Shown piece by piece: positions 56,687-64,000 of a stretch of DNA of 64,000 nucleotides. Both the position numbers and the translations under genes were made by a program. The notes under the pieces were generated by a model. That model was not told the origin of the DNA and did no database searches. It was given only the letters and a program-made list of their open reading frames with translations. The stretch spans positions 1 to 64,000 of the forward strand of contig NZ_JAERUC010000191.1 of NCBI RefSeq assembly GCF_016745505.1. Direction: 5' to 3'. Position 1 is the stretch's first letter; every line of letters starts with the position of its first letter. The stretch comes from Streptomyces silvae. GTDB lineage: Bacteria > Actinomycetota > Actinomycetes > Streptomycetales > Streptomycetaceae.

Positions 56687-58303
56687 ATCAAAGCGTCCAG
56701 CAGTCCTCATGCCGTAGAGCTCCGCGGCATCACCAAACGATTCCCCGGCGTCGTGGCCAACCACGACATCGACATCACGGTGAGCCGTGGCACCGTCCAC
56801 GCCCTCGTCGGTGAGAACGGCGCCGGCAAGTCCACCCTGATGAAGATCCTTTACGGGATGCAGAAGCCGGACGAGGGCACCATCTCGGTGGATGGTGAAC
56901 AGGTCTCGTTCAGCAGCCCGGGCGACGCCATCGACCGCGGTATCGGCATGGTGCACCAGCACTTCATGCTCGCCGACTACCTCACGGTCCTGGAGAACGT
57001 CGTCCTCGGCTCCGAGAAGCTGCACGGCATCGGGGACAGGGCGCGGGCGAAGATCAAGGAGATCTCCGACGCGTACGGCCTCGGCATCCGCCCGGACGCC
57101 GTCGTCGAGGACCTCGGGGTCGCCGACCGCCAGCGGGTGGAGATCCTCAAGGTCCTCTACCGCGGCGCCCGCACCCTGATCCTCGACGAACCGACCGCGG
57201 TCCTCGTGCCGCAGGAGGTCGACGCGCTCTTCGACAACCTGCGTGAGCTGAAGGCCGAAGGCCTCACCGTCATCTTCATCTCCCACAAGCTGGGCGAGGT
57301 GCTGTCGGTCGCGGACGAGATCACCGTGATCCGGCGCGGTACGACGGTGGGCACCGCCGACCCCGCGACCACCACCAGCAAGCAGCTCGCCGAGCTGATG
57401 GTGGGCAGCGAACTCCCCTCGCCCGAGACCCGGGAGTCGACCGTCACGGACACGCCGATGCTGGCCGTGGAGGACCTGCGGCTGACGGCCACCGACCCCG
57501 ACGGTGTGGTGCGCGCCGTGCTCGACGGCATCACCTTCACCATCCACAAGGGCGAAGTGCTCGGCATCGCGGGCGTCGAGGGCAACGGCCAGTCCGAACT
57601 CGTCGACGCCATCATGGGCATGCGCACCCTCGACAAGGGCTCGCTCACGCTCGACGGCGCGGACATCTCCCGTACGGCCACGCGCAAGCGCCGCGAGGAC
57701 GGCATGGCCGTCATCCCCGAGGACCGGCACCGGCACGGCCTTCTCCTGGACGCGCCGCTCTGGGAGAACCGCATGCTGGGTCACGTCACGGAGCGGCCCA
57801 ACAGCAAGGGCGCCTTCCTCGACCTCAAGGCCGCGCGCGCCGACACCGAGCGCATCGTGCGCGAGTACGACGTCCGCACACCCGGCATCGAGGTCACCGC
57901 CGCCTCGCTCTCCGGCGGCAACCAGCAGAAGCTGATCGTCGGCCGCGAGATGAGCCACAACCCCAAGCTGCTGATCGCCGCGCACCCCACCCGGGGTGTG
58001 GACGTCGGCGCACAGGCGCAGATCTGGGACCAGATCCGCGAAGCGCGCCACGAGGGCCTCGCGGTCCTGCTGATCTCCGCCGACCTCGACGAGCTCATCG
58101 GACTCTCCGACACGCTGCGCGTCATGTACCGGGGCAAGCTCGTGGCCGACGCCGACCCGGCGACCGTCACCCCCGAGGAGCTCGGCTCCGCGATGACCGG
58201 CGCCGCCGCCGGCCACCTGGAGGCCCCCGGCCCCACGGCCGCCGGTGACACCGCGGCCGACGGCTCCGAGACCGACCCCCGGGACGGGGGAGAGGACCGA
58301 TGA
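56687..58303 (+). CDS. Nucleoside ABC transporter ATPase (two nucleotide-binding domains)
   Basis: A 538-residue double ATPase of the ribose/nucleoside class. Domain 1: HALVGENGAGKSTLMKI (Walker A), LGVADRQRVEILKVLYRG in place of the LSGGQ signature, TLILDEPTAVL (Walker B). Domain 2: GVEGNGQSELV (degenerate Walker A), ASLSGGNQQKLIVGREM (signature), LLIAAHPTRGVDVGA (Walker B region). The likely start is unusual: AAGGAG at 56673-56678 is ideally placed for ATC at 56687 (IKASSSPHAVELRGITKRF). No in-frame ATG, GTG or TTG lies between GTG 56597, which lacks a ribosome site, and the ATPase domain. The stop overlaps the permease start by four bases. Confidence 0.92.
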   Translation: MKASSSPHAVELRGITKRFPGVVANHDIDITVSRGTVHALVGENGAGKSTLMKILYGMQKPDEGTISVDGEQVSFSSPGDAIDRGIGMVHQHFMLADYLTVLENVVLGSEKLHGIGDRARAKIKEISDAYGLGIRPDAVVEDLGVADRQRVEILKVLYRGARTLILDEPTAVLVPQEVDALFDNLRELKAEGLTVIFISHKLGEVLSVADEITVIRRGTTVGTADPATTTSKQLAELMVGSELPSPETRESTVTDTPMLAVEDLRLTATDPDGVVRAVLDGITFTIHKGEVLGIAGVEGNGQSELVDAIMGMRTLDKGSLTLDGADISRTATRKRREDGMAVIPEDRHRHGLLLDAPLWENRMLGHVTERPNSKGAFLDLKAARADTERIVREYDVRTPGIEVTAASLSGGNQQKLIVGREMSHNPKLLIAAHPTRGVDVGAQAQIWDQIREARHEGLAVLLISADLDELIGLSDTLRVMYRGKLVADADPATVTPEELGSAMTGAAAGHLEAPGPTAAGDTAADGSETDPRDGGEDR

Positions 58304-59415
58304 AGAAGTTCGACAAGGAGCGGCTGCTCCTGGGGATCGCCGCCCCGCTGCTCGCCATCGTGGTCGCGTTCCTGGTGACCGCCCTGGTGCTCGCCGCCAC
58401 CGGCAAGGAACCGTTCAGCGCCTTCGGCATCATGTTCGACTACGGACTGAAGTCGGACAGCCAGGTCTACATCCTCAACAAGGGGACGACCTACTACCTC
58501 GCGGGTCTCGCGGTCGCCGTCGGCTTCCGCATGAACCTCTTCAACATCGGCGTCGACGGCCAGTACCGTCTCGCCGCGTTCTTCGCCGCCGCACTCGGTG
58601 GCGCGCTGACGCTGCCGGGCGCCCTCCAGATCCCGCTGATCATCCTCACCGCGATGATCGTCGGAGCGATGTGGGCCGGTATCGCCGGTCTCCTCAAGGT
58701 CACCCGCGGCGTCAGCGAGGTCGTCTCGACGATCATGCTGAACTCCATCGCGACGGCCATCATCGGCTACCTCCTCCAGCAGGGCCGCCTGGGCCACCTC
58801 GACAAGGCCGGGACGAAGGTCTCCACCACCCCGATTCCGGAGTCCTCGCACTTCTTCGAGTTCCCGACCACGCCGACGCCCGTCTGGGGCTTCATCGTGA
58901 TCGCGGTCGTCGCCGGCGTCGCCTACTGGTTCACGCTCAGCCGCACCCGGTTCGGCTTCGACCTCCGCACGGTCGGGCAGTCCGGCTCGGCCGCCGAGGC
59001 CAGCGGCGTCGACGTCAGGAAGATGGTCGTCACGTCCATGCTGATCTCCGGCGGTATGGCCGGCCTGATCGGCATGCCGACGCTGCTCAACGACAGCTAC
59101 GAGTACAGCGGCGACTTCCCGGTCGGCATCGGCTTCACCGGGATCGCCATCGCACTCCTCGGCCGCAACCACCCCGTCGGCATCGCGCTCGGCGCGCTGC
59201 TCTGGGGCTTCCTGGAGCGGGGCACCGGCAAGCTCGAATTCGAGGGCTACGACAAGGAGATCGTCGGCGTCATCCAGGGCGTCATCGTCCTCTGCGTCGT
59301 CATCGCCTACGAAGTCGTCCGCCGCTACGGCCTCAAGCGCCAGCAGAGCAAGGTCGGCGCGGAACTCGCCGCCAAGGCCGCACGTAACTCCGACCAGCAG
59401 GAGGTGTCGGCGTGA
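58300..59415 (+). CDS. Nucleoside ABC transporter permease 1
   Basis: A 371-residue membrane permease of the BPD_transp_2 family (YufP/NupP-like), with about nine helices: LLLGIAAPLLAIVVAFLVTALVLAA at the start, then YLAGLAVAVGFRMNLFNIGVDGQYRL, the family signature segment. VSEVVSTIMLNSIATAIIGYLL and FPVGIGFTGIAIALLGRNHPVGIALGALLWGFLERG are coupling and pore regions. The ATG overlaps the ATPase stop by four bases (ATGA), and its own stop overlaps the next permease by four, so the three are stoichiometrically coupled. Confidence 0.95.
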   Translation: MKKFDKERLLLGIAAPLLAIVVAFLVTALVLAATGKEPFSAFGIMFDYGLKSDSQVYILNKGTTYYLAGLAVAVGFRMNLFNIGVDGQYRLAAFFAAALGGALTLPGALQIPLIILTAMIVGAMWAGIAGLLKVTRGVSEVVSTIMLNSIATAIIGYLLQQGRLGHLDKAGTKVSTTPIPESSHFFEFPTTPTPVWGFIVIAVVAGVAYWFTLSRTRFGFDLRTVGQSGSAAEASGVDVRKMVVTSMLISGGMAGLIGMPTLLNDSYEYSGDFPVGIGFTGIAIALLGRNHPVGIALGALLWGFLERGTGKLEFEGYDKEIVGVIQGVIVLCVVIAYEVVRRYGLKRQQSKVGAELAAKAARNSDQQEVSA

Positions 59416-60701
59416 GCGCCACGGCGACTTCCACCCCGCCGCCCGCGGCCCCCAAGGTCTCCGGCGGCAAGGGCGGCCGCACCCGCTTCAGCTTCCCCGT
59501 CGTCCTGCTGATCATCGCGGGCGCCCTGCTCGCGCTGTCCGCCGTGCGCGCGATCACCGGCGCCCAGGACGTCACCTCGGCCGGGCAGATCAGCGCGGCC
59601 CTCGCGATGGCCGTGCCGATCGGGCTCGCCGGTCTCGGCGGGCTCTGGTCCGAGCGGGCCGGCGTGGTCAACATCGGCCTCGAAGGCATGATGATCCTCG
59701 GCACCTTCTTCGGTGCCTGGGCCGGCTGGCAGACCGACCCGTGGCTCGGCGTCCTGGCCGGAGTCGTGGGCGGCATGCTCGGCGGTCTGCTGCACGCCTT
59801 CGCCACCGTCACCTTCGGCGTCGACCACATCATCTCCGGTATCGCCATCAACATCCTGGCCCTCGGGTTCACGACGTACCTGGCCAAGCTGTGGTTCAAC
59901 ACCGGCGACGCGGCCGAGAAGGGCGGCAGCCCCAAGCAGTCGCCACCGGCCGACAGCATCACGCAGGTCACGGTGCCCGGTCTCTCGGACTGGCTGCATT
60001 CACTGGAGAAGCACCACTGGTTCTTCGTCTCGGACCTCGCGGGCATCCTCGGCGGACTCGTCACCAACGTCTCGCTGCTGACCCTGGTGGCCGTGCTGCT
60101 CTTCGCCGGCACGTTCTTCGTCCTGTGGAAGACCTCGTTCGGCCTGCGGCTGCGCTCCTGCGGCGAGAACCCGGTGGCCGCCGAGTCCCTCGGCGTGAAC
60201 GTCTACCTCTACAAGTACATCGCCGTGATCGTCTCCGGCGGTCTGGCCGGCCTCGGCGGCGCCTTCCTCTCCCTGGTCACCTCGCACATCTACAACGAGG
60301 GCCAGACCGGAGGCCGCGGATACATCGGTCTCGCCGCGATGATCTTCGGTAACTGGCGGCCCGGCGGACTCGCCATGGGCGCGGGCCTGTTCGGCTTCGC
60401 CGACGCGCTCCAGCTGCGCAACGGCGGTGAGTCCGTCCACGCGCTGCTCCTGCTGCTCGTGGTGATGCTGGCCGTCCTCGCGGTCTGGAAGCTCTACCGC
60501 AAGCGCTTCGTGCCCGGTGTCATCAGCGCGGTCATCGCCGCCGCGGTGCTGGTCTGGTACCTCGCCACCGACACGGTGCCCACCGAGTTCGTCAGCGCCA
60601 CCCCGTACGTCGTCACCCTGCTCGTGCTCTCGCTCTCCGCGCAGCGCCTGCGGATGCCGAAGGCGGACGGCATGCGCTACCGCAAGGGGCAGGGGAAGTG
60701 A
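59412..60701 (+). CDS. Nucleoside ABC transporter permease 2
   Basis: A 429-residue permease paralogous to the preceding one (YufQ/NupQ-like). Key segments are MAVPIGLAGLGGLWSERAGVVNIGLEGMMILGTFFGAW in parts, FGVDHIISGIAINILALGFTTYL, LRSCGENPVAAESLGVNVYLYKYIAVIVSGGLAGLGGAFLSL in parts, and RGYIGLAAMIFGNWRPGGLAMGAGLFGFADALQL in parts. The C-terminus adds about four helices beyond the minimal permease. It starts with GTG overlapping the previous stop (GTGA) and ends overlapping the cytidine deaminase start (GTGA). Confidence 0.95.
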   Translation: MSATATSTPPPAAPKVSGGKGGRTRFSFPVVLLIIAGALLALSAVRAITGAQDVTSAGQISAALAMAVPIGLAGLGGLWSERAGVVNIGLEGMMILGTFFGAWAGWQTDPWLGVLAGVVGGMLGGLLHAFATVTFGVDHIISGIAINILALGFTTYLAKLWFNTGDAAEKGGSPKQSPPADSITQVTVPGLSDWLHSLEKHHWFFVSDLAGILGGLVTNVSLLTLVAVLLFAGTFFVLWKTSFGLRLRSCGENPVAAESLGVNVYLYKYIAVIVSGGLAGLGGAFLSLVTSHIYNEGQTGGRGYIGLAAMIFGNWRPGGLAMGAGLFGFADALQLRNGGESVHALLLLLVVMLAVLAVWKLYRKRFVPGVISAVIAAAVLVWYLATDTVPTEFVSATPYVVTLLVLSLSAQRLRMPKADGMRYRKGQGK

Positions 60702-61099
60702 CGGACAGCGCGGTCCCCGTCGACTGGGACGCGCTGCGCGCGGCCGCCCGGGACGCCATGTCCCGGGCGTACGCCCCGTACTCGGGCTACCCGGTCGGTG
60801 TGGCGGCCCTCGTGGACGACGGCCGCATGATCACCGGGTGCAACGTCGAGAACGCCTCGTACGGCATCGGCCTCTGCGCCGAGTGCGGGCTGGTCTCGCA
60901 GCTCGCCGCCACGGGCGGCGGCCGGCTGACCCACTTCACCTGCGTGGACGGCACGGGCGCCGTGCTCGTGCCGTGCGGCCGGTGCCGGCAGCTGCTGTAC
61001 GAGTTCGGGGGGCCCGGCCTCGTCCTGGAGACCCCGGACGGCTTCCGTACGCTCGACGAGATGCTGCCGCAGGCCTTCGGGCCCCAGCACCTGGGGTAG
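60698..61099 (+). CDS. cdd: Cytidine deaminase
   Basis: A 133-residue zinc cytidine deaminase (cytidine/deoxycytidine to uridine/deoxyuridine), the size of the homotetrameric type. YAPYSGYPVGVAALVDDGRMITGCNVENASYGIGLCAECG carries the substrate loop and C-A-E catalytic motif (in parts); VPCGRCRQLLYEFGG holds the two further zinc cysteines. The GTG start overlaps the permease stop by four bases, so uptake and deamination are translationally linked. A strong hairpin follows before deoA. Confidence 0.96.
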   Translation: MTDSAVPVDWDALRAAARDAMSRAYAPYSGYPVGVAALVDDGRMITGCNVENASYGIGLCAECGLVSQLAATGGGRLTHFTCVDGTGAVLVPCGRCRQLLYEFGGPGLVLETPDGFRTLDEMLPQAFGPQHLG

Positions 61100-61103
61100 T
61101 ACC

Positions 61104-61159
61104 CCGCCGCCGCGTTCCCCCGGCGGGCCCCACCGGCCCGCCGGGGGACGCGGCGGCGG
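61104..61159 (+). terminator. Two-part GC hairpin between cdd and deoA
   Basis: CCGCCGCCGCG (61104-61114) pairs with CGCGGCGGCGG (61149-61159), and inside it CCCCCGGCGGGCC (61117-61129) pairs with GGCCCGCCGGGGG (61135-61147) around a five-base loop. With 24 base pairs in all it should terminate or strongly attenuate the transport operon before deoA. Confidence 0.82.
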
Positions 61160-61233
61160 AACGTTCCCTCTCTATGCGCGTAGAGTCAACGGGACTCTCT
61201 CGCTCACCATCCGGCCGGAAGGACTCCCATCCC

Positions 61234-62511
61234 ATGGACGCCATCTCCGTCATCCGCACCAAGCGGGACCGAGGCGAGCTCAGCCCCGAGCAGATCGACT
61301 GGGTCATCGACGCGTACACCCGCGGCGAGGTCGCCGACGAGCAGATGTCCGCACTGGCCATGGCGATCCTGCTCAACGGCATGAACCGCACCGAGATCGC
61401 CCGCTGGACCGCCGCGATGATCGCCTCCGGCGAGCGGATGGACTTCGGCGCGCTCTCCCGCCCCACCACCGACAAGCACTCCACCGGAGGCGTCGGCGAC
61501 AAGATCACCCTGCCGCTCGCCCCGCTGGTCGCCGCCTGCGGCGCCGCCGTGCCCCAGCTCAGCGGCCGGGGCCTCGGCCACACCGGCGGCACCCTCGACA
61601 AGCTGGAGTCCATCCCCGGCTGGCGCGCCCACCTCTCCAACGCCGAGATGCTGGACGTGCTGGACACCACCGGCGCCGTGATCTGCGCGGCCGGCGACGG
61701 GCTCGCCCCCGCCGACAAGAAGCTGTACGCCCTGCGCGACGTCACCGGCACCGTCGAGGCGATCCCGCTGATCGCCAGCTCGATCATGTCCAAGAAGATC
61801 GCCGAGGGCACCGGAGCGCTCGTCCTGGACGTCAAGGTCGGCTCCGGCGCCTTCATGAAGACCATCGAGGACGCCCGCGAACTGGCCTCCACCATGGTCG
61901 CGCTGGGCACCGACAGCGGCGTACGGACGGTGGCACTGCTCACCGACATGGCGACCCCCCTCGGCCTGACCGCGGGCAACGCCCTGGAGGTGCGCGAGTC
62001 CGTCGAGGTCCTCGCCGGGGGCGGTCCGCAGGACGTCATCGACCTGACCCTGGCACTCGCCCGCGAGATGCTCGACGCCGCCGGACTCAAGGACGCCGAC
62101 CCGGAGAAGGCCCTGGCCGACGGCTCCGCCATGGACGTCTGGCGCCGCATGATCTCCGCCCAGGGCGGCGACCCGGACGCCGCACTCCCCGTCGCCCGCG
62201 AGCGGCACGTGATCAGCGCCCCGTCCTCGGGCGTGCTGACCCGCCTCGACGCGTACGACATCGGCGTCGCCGCCTGGCGCCTCGGCGCGGGCCGCGCGCG
62301 CAAGGAGGACCCGGTGCAGGCCGGCGCGGGCGTCGAACTGCATGCCAAGCCGGGCGACACGGTGACCGAGGGCCAGCCGCTGCTGACCCTGCACACGGAC
62401 ACTCCCGAGAAGTTCGAGTACGCGCTGAAGGCCCTGCCCGGCTCGTACGACATCGCCCCCGCGGGCACGCCCTTCACCGCCACGCCGGTGGTGCGGGAAC
62501 GCATCGCCTGA
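61234..62511 (+). CDS. deoA: Thymidine phosphorylase
   Basis: A 425-residue thymidine/pyrimidine-nucleoside phosphorylase releasing thymine and deoxyribose-1-phosphate. The glycosyltransferase-family-3 signature is DKHSTGGVGDKITLPLAPLVAACGAAVPQLSGRGLGHTGGTLDKLESI, read in parts (phosphate and base site near residue 80-125). SSIMSKKIAEGTGALVLDVKVGSGAFMK forms the active-site cleft, and the C-terminal domain has VISAPSSGVLTRLDAYDIGVAAWRLGAGR. The ATG at 61234 follows AAGGA about ten bases upstream; an in-frame ATG at 61174 is less likely. It ends the nucleoside salvage block. Confidence 0.96.
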   Translation: MDAISVIRTKRDRGELSPEQIDWVIDAYTRGEVADEQMSALAMAILLNGMNRTEIARWTAAMIASGERMDFGALSRPTTDKHSTGGVGDKITLPLAPLVAACGAAVPQLSGRGLGHTGGTLDKLESIPGWRAHLSNAEMLDVLDTTGAVICAAGDGLAPADKKLYALRDVTGTVEAIPLIASSIMSKKIAEGTGALVLDVKVGSGAFMKTIEDARELASTMVALGTDSGVRTVALLTDMATPLGLTAGNALEVRESVEVLAGGGPQDVIDLTLALAREMLDAAGLKDADPEKALADGSAMDVWRRMISAQGGDPDAALPVARERHVISAPSSGVLTRLDAYDIGVAAWRLGAGRARKEDPVQAGAGVELHAKPGDTVTEGQPLLTLHTDTPEKFEYALKALPGSYDIAPAGTPFTATPVVRERIA

Positions 62512-62534
62512 CCTGCGGCTTTCCCTCTCGGGTG

Positions 62535-62566
62535 AACGGGACCGGTGGACCACCACCGGTCCCGTT
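62535..62566 (+). terminator. 14-bp perfect hairpin after deoA
   Basis: AACGGGACCGGTGG (62535-62548) pairs perfectly with CCACCGGTCCCGTT (62553-62566) around a four-base loop, 23 bases after the deoA stop codon. Confidence 0.8.
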
Positions 62567-62614
62567 GGCCATGCTGACCTCGTCGCCCTGCCGCGCGCGG
62601 TCGCGTCCGGGCCG

Positions 62615-62959
62615 ATGAGTTTCGGGGGCTCCGGCGGTCTCCCTGGTGTGGATGCCGTGACCCCGAACGCCCTCGTCCTCCCCGGCCGGATCACCCGCGC
62701 CGATGTGCCGGGCCTCTGCGCCCGGCTGGAGGCGCTGCTCAGCGGCGCCCCGGAGGCCGCCGTCGTGGACTGCGACGTCGGCGGTGTCGTACGCCCGGAC
62801 CTCGCCCTGGTCGAGGCGGTCGCCCGGCTGGGGCTCGTCGCACGCCGGGCCGGTGGCGCCGAGCTGCGGCTGCGCAACGTCCCGCCCGAACTCGGCACGC
62901 TGCTGGACCTGGTAGGGCTGGCCCAGGTCCTGGGCGTCGTACAAGCGGCTCCCGAGTGA
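62615..62959 (+). CDS. STAS-domain protein (anti-anti-sigma-like)
   Basis: A 114-residue STAS-fold protein. ALVLPGRITRADVPGLCARLEALL and AAVVDCDVGGVVRPDLALVEAVARLGLVARRAGGAELRLRNVP (in parts) follow the STAS strand-helix order, and LLDLVGLAQVLGV is the usual C-terminal helix. The phosphorylatable Ser of SpoIIAA-type antagonists (D-x-S-G) is not evident: the aligned place reads DVGGVVRPD. It may therefore be a regulatory STAS protein without switch phosphorylation. ATG 62615 has no clear ribosome site, and GTG at 62648 or 62657 is possible. It converges on the small gene at 62967. Confidence 0.78.
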   Translation: MSFGGSGGLPGVDAVTPNALVLPGRITRADVPGLCARLEALLSGAPEAAVVDCDVGGVVRPDLALVEAVARLGLVARRAGGAELRLRNVPPELGTLLDLVGLAQVLGVVQAAPE

Positions 62960-62966
62960 ACCGCGC

Positions 62967-63125
62967 TCAGCGGGCCACGGCGGTGTCCCGGGCCTCGCCG
63001 TAGTCGCAGAGGACCTGCACCACGTATCCGTCGGCGTAGTCGTCCGGCACGTCCTTCAGCGACGGCGCCCAGCCACCCGCCACCAGCAGGGCCCAGCCGA
63101 TCACCACCGGACGTCTCACACTCAC
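62967..63125 (-). CDS. Small 52-residue protein coupled to the SnoaL-tailed sigma factor
   Basis: A 52-residue protein, MSVRRPVVIGWALLVAGGWA at the start, with one hydrophobic segment and then an acidic tail with a lone cysteine (QVLCDYGEARD). Its GTG at 63125 overlaps the stop codon of the sigma factor by four bases (GTGA), which argues that it is really translated. No known family is recognised. It may be a small partner of the sigma factor, but this is inference only. Confidence 0.55.
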   Translation of the reverse strand: MSVRRPVVIGWALLVAGGWAPSLKDVPDDYADGYVVQVLCDYGEARDTAVAR

Positions 63126-64000
63126 GCCCCGGCATCCAGATGGTCGGGGAGCCCGAACAGCGGGAACCAGCGCGGGGTGTCCAGGAAGCAGTGCATCCCG
63201 GTGATGGCACCGTCCGAGATGTCGATGACCTGCACCGCCCACGGCACGAACCCCGGCCCGTCCGGATTCGGCTTGTAGTGCGCGAAGGCCGGCGTCCCGT
63301 TCGCCCGGGTCGCCACCAGCCGGGAACCGGCACAGCTCGCGCCGATGCTGAGCATGAAGCCCGTGATGTCGTCGTGCCCCTGGAGCCAGAGGTCGAACGG
63401 CGGCATGGTCATCACGGCGTCCTCATGGAGCAGTGCCGTCAGCGCCGCCATGTCGTACCCCTCGAACGCCGCCACATAGCGGTCCAGCAGCTTGCGCTGC
63501 TCGTCGTCCAGCGGATTCGCGGGGTCCGGCGCGGTGCTGTCCGTGTCTGAGAGGGTCGCCCGCGCGCGCTGCAGGGCGCTGTTGACCGAGGCGACCGAGG
63601 TGTCGAGCAGCTCGGCGACCTCGCTCGCCTTCCACGCAAGGACCTCGCGGAGGATCAGCACCGCCCGCTGCTTGGGCGGCAGATGCTGCAGCGCGGCGAC
63701 GAACGCGAGGCGCACCGACTCCCGGGCCACGGCCGCCTCCGCCGGGTCGGCCACCGAGGGCAGGATGCGCCCGTCCGGCATCGGCTCCAGCCAGGTGTTC
63801 TCCGGGAGAGGGTTCAGCGCGGCCTGGGCCAGCGGGGTCGGGCCGGTCAGATCCACCGGCCTGGCCCGCTTGTTGCCCGCGTTCAGCATGTCGAGGCAGA
63901 CGTTCGTCGCGATGCGGTACAGCCAGGAGCGCAGGGAGGAACGGCCCTCGAACTTGTCGAAGTTGCGCCAGGCACGCACCAGCGTGTCCTGGACCGCGTC
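63122..64000 (-). CDS. ECF sigma factor with SnoaL-like C-terminal domain, truncated by window end
   Basis: The 3' part (292 codons) of a long ECF sigma factor; the N-terminus lies beyond 64000. Region 2 is visible as LVRAWRNFDKFEGRSSLRSWLYRIATNVCLDML, region 4 as LQHLPPKQRAVLILREVLAWKASEVAELLDTSVASVNSALQRAR (both in parts). A C-terminal ~130-residue SnoaL/NTF2-like domain follows (LLDRYVAAFEGYDMAALTALLHEDAVMTMPPFDLWLQGHDDI, in parts). In ECF families of this layout (SigJ, ECF41/ECF56-like) the SnoaL domain replaces a separate anti-sigma factor and controls activity in cis. A 52-codon gene overlaps its stop. Confidence 0.93.
   Translation of the reverse strand, partial: DAVQDTLVRAWRNFDKFEGRSSLRSWLYRIATNVCLDMLNAGNKRARPVDLTGPTPLAQAALNPLPENTWLEPMPDGRILPSVADPAEAAVARESVRLAFVAALQHLPPKQRAVLILREVLAWKASEVAELLDTSVASVNSALQRARATLSDTDSTAPDPANPLDDEQRKLLDRYVAAFEGYDMAALTALLHEDAVMTMPPFDLWLQGHDDITGFMLSIGASCAGSRLVATRANGTPAFAHYKPNPDGPGFVPWAVQVIDISDGAITGMHCFLDTPRWFPLFGLPDHLDAGA

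Noticed and set aside
1..64000. tRNA, rRNA, insertion sequences, prophage or integration sites
   Set aside because: I scanned for T-loop (GGTTCGANTCC) patterns, transposase or integrase motifs and terminal inverted repeats and found none; base composition and codon use look even throughout.

Overview
This window is a high-GC stretch of a Streptomyces-type actinobacterial chromosome. The signs are GC-rich codon use, frequent GTG starts, long antisense shadow reading frames, leaderless starts and strong GC hairpins. The gene order (trpS, D-Ala-D-Ala carboxypeptidase, sdhCDAB, GH20 hexosaminidase, methylmalonyl-CoA mutase, NeuA/NeuB cluster, BMP-type nucleoside transporter, cdd, deoA) looks, from memory, like the SCO483x-SCO489x block of S. 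coelicolor, so it is mostly core chromosome. I saw no rRNA, tRNA, CRISPR array, insertion sequence or prophage.

Region 1 (1-14.9 kb) holds housekeeping and small metabolic genes: a PEP-mutase-like enzyme, a carboxymuconolactone decarboxylase divergent from a MocR regulator, a lipoprotein/ATP-grasp pair resembling YgiB/YgiC, ornithine aminotransferase, trpS, a 2'-5' RNA ligase, a DprE2-like reductase, a BrkB membrane protein, a DD-carboxypeptidase, a membrane metallophosphoesterase, an orphan oligopeptide-binding protein and a TetR regulator. Region 2 (14.9-32.4 kb) holds the sdhCDAB operon, an OHCU decarboxylase, a GH20 hexosaminidase, several uncharacterised proteins, an ECF sigma factor coupled to a membrane protein, an L,D-transpeptidase, a methylmalonyl-CoA mutase large chain, a LysE exporter, a MarR regulator, and an FAD monooxygenase divergent from a TetR repressor with two matching operators.

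Region 3 (32.4-46.9 kb) is a cell-surface nonulosonic-acid polymer cluster. It has NeuB-like and NeuA-HAD enzymes for making and activating the sugar, two GT2-polysialyltransferase pairs, a GT29-like sialyltransferase, a third sialyltransferase-like protein, a DUF6716-type glycosyltransferase, a pyruvyltransferase and an acyltransferase. The lack of an epimerase, aminotransferase or N-acetyltransferase and the fused phosphatase fit Kdn, the sugar of the teichulosonic acids known from Streptomyces walls. Three promoters in the cluster carry 11-nt GTTCACC-type repeats with an identical 49-nt offset to a TAGCNT box, which suggests PhoP (phosphate-starvation) control of a phosphate-free wall polymer.

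Region 4 (47-55 kb) holds a Ser/Thr kinase, an SGNH hydrolase behind a PadR regulator with a perfect inverted-repeat operator, and the most unusual locus of the window. This locus is a macrodomain gene divergent from a gene fusing a uracil-DNA-glycosylase-like domain to an R-S-E type ADP-ribosyltransferase. Each gene has a promoter matching the actinobacterial RecA-independent (PafBC) DNA-damage promoter TTGTCRGTG-N8-TAnnnT. I infer a damage-inducible, reversible ADP-ribosylation system acting on DNA or on a DNA-bound target. Region 5 (55-64 kb) is a nucleoside uptake and salvage block (BMP lipoprotein, ABC ATPase, two permeases, cytidine deaminase, thymidine phosphorylase), then a STAS protein and a SnoaL-tailed ECF sigma factor cut by the window end.
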